Part shown: positions 5,644 through 6,059 of the stretch, in pieces | Layout: every line of letters begins with the position of its first letter | How positions within the stretch are numbered: position 1 is the stretch's first letter | Assembly (NCBI GenBank): GCA_030045295.1 | Contig: JASIGD010000329.1 | Coordinates: 1 to 6,059 of the forward strand | DNA from: Streptosporangiaceae bacterium | Lineage (GTDB): Bacteria; Actinomycetota; Actinomycetes; Streptosporangiales; Streptosporangiaceae | Direction: 5' to 3' | Length of the DNA: 6,059 nt | Notes under the pieces: model-generated | Database searches by the model: none | Told to the model about the DNA's origin: nothing | Seen by the model: only the letters and a program-made list of their open reading frames with translations | Position numbers and translations under genes: made by a program

Positions 5644-6059
5644 ATGCGGAAAACCAAGATTCTGGCGATAGTTGCCGCGTCTGGCGTGGCAGCTCTGCTC
5701 GGCGGAGCCGCGCCGCCCGCAGCAGCGGCCGTTAGCCGCAGCGCCGGAGCGGATACCGCGCCGGCTGCCAGCCCGATCAGGCACGTGCTGCTGCTCACGG
5801 TAGACGGGATGCACCAGCAGGATCTTGTGTGGTACGTGCGCCAGTATCCAAATTCGGCGCTGGCGGATCTGGTACGTGAGGGCATCGAGTACAGCAACGC
5901 CACGACGACGATCCCGTCGGACTCGTTCCCGGCCACGGTCGGCCTGATGACGGGCGGCAGTCCGGGCGTCACCGGCTTCTACTACGACGACACCTATAAC
6001 TACGACGTCTTCCCGGCGGGGACTAAGAAGTGCGTGGGACCGGCCCCCGGTGCTCAGGT
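5644..6059 (+). CDS. Secreted type I phosphodiesterase / nucleotide pyrophosphatase (3' end beyond window)
   Basis: The first 138 codons are present; the rest lies beyond the right edge. Residues 1-29 form a Sec signal peptide: basic MRKTK, a hydrophobic core ILAIVAASGVAALLGG and a PPAAAA end suitable for signal peptidase I, so the enzyme is exported. The mature part shows the opening of the alkaline phosphatase superfamily, PF01663 type: HVLLLTVDGM at 47-56 with metal-binding Asp54, and IPSDSFPATVGLMTGGSPG at 90-108. Ser94 sits where nucleotide pyrophosphatases carry the nucleophilic Thr (KTFPN pattern), and GVTGFYYDD follows at 108-116. GGAGGA at 5635-5640 is the ribosome site, though its spacing to the ATG is short. 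Family members cleave phosphodiester or pyrophosphate bonds of nucleotides or lipids; which applies here needs the missing C-terminal metal ligands. It appears to be its own transcription unit. Confidence 0.87.
   Translation, partial: MRKTKILAIVAASGVAALLGGAAPPAAAAVSRSAGADTAPAASPIRHVLLLTVDGMHQQDLVWYVRQYPNSALADLVREGIEYSNATTTIPSDSFPATVGLMTGGSPGVTGFYYDDTYNYDVFPAGTKKCVGPAPGAQ

Overview
This is a GC-rich window with the look of an actinomycete chromosome (Streptomyces or a related high-GC actinobacterium). The genes prefer G or C at the third codon position, one uses a GTG start that is probably leaderless, and the tRNA fragment carries no complete encoded CCA. The genus cannot be told from the sequence alone.

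Left part (1-2212): a divergent efflux module. A 14-helix DHA2-family major facilitator drug exporter runs leftward off the window edge (1374 down to 1, C-terminus cut off). A TetR-family repressor runs rightward (1535-2212). The 160-base gap between them holds two overlapping, oppositely directed sigma-70-like promoters. Both -10 hexamers sit inside one 15-base near-palindrome, and a second related palindrome lies beside it. This is the expected layout for a TetR repressor that controls itself and the pump from one operator region.

Middle (2213-3032): no convincing protein gene. On the minus strand it holds the exact 3' half of a tRNA-Met(CAU), from the anticodon loop to the discriminator base, with no matching 5' half. 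About 90 bases further on there are two direct copies of CCATTCCACG in a locally less GC-rich stretch. Together these look like an attachment-site scar from an element that integrated into a tRNA-Met gene, with the short repeats as possible integrase arm sites. No integrase is visible in the window, so this is inference. An 8-base inverted repeat lies about 200 bases before the next gene.

Right part (3033-6059): three rightward genes, each separated by several hundred bases and probably transcribed independently. They are an alpha/beta hydrolase (282 aa) with an unusual active site, an arginase/ureohydrolase-family protein (308 aa) in which Cys replaces the first metal-binding His, and the first 138 codons of a secreted type I phosphodiesterase/nucleotide pyrophosphatase of the alkaline phosphatase superfamily. 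Nothing in the sequence ties these three into one pathway. If the tRNA fragment is a distal attachment site, they lie on the element side of the junction and could be cargo.

I see no CRISPR array, insertion sequence, defence cassette or clearly new multigene system. The most interesting points are the tRNA-Met half with its flanking repeats, the shared-operator promoter pair, and the altered catalytic residues of the two enzymes.
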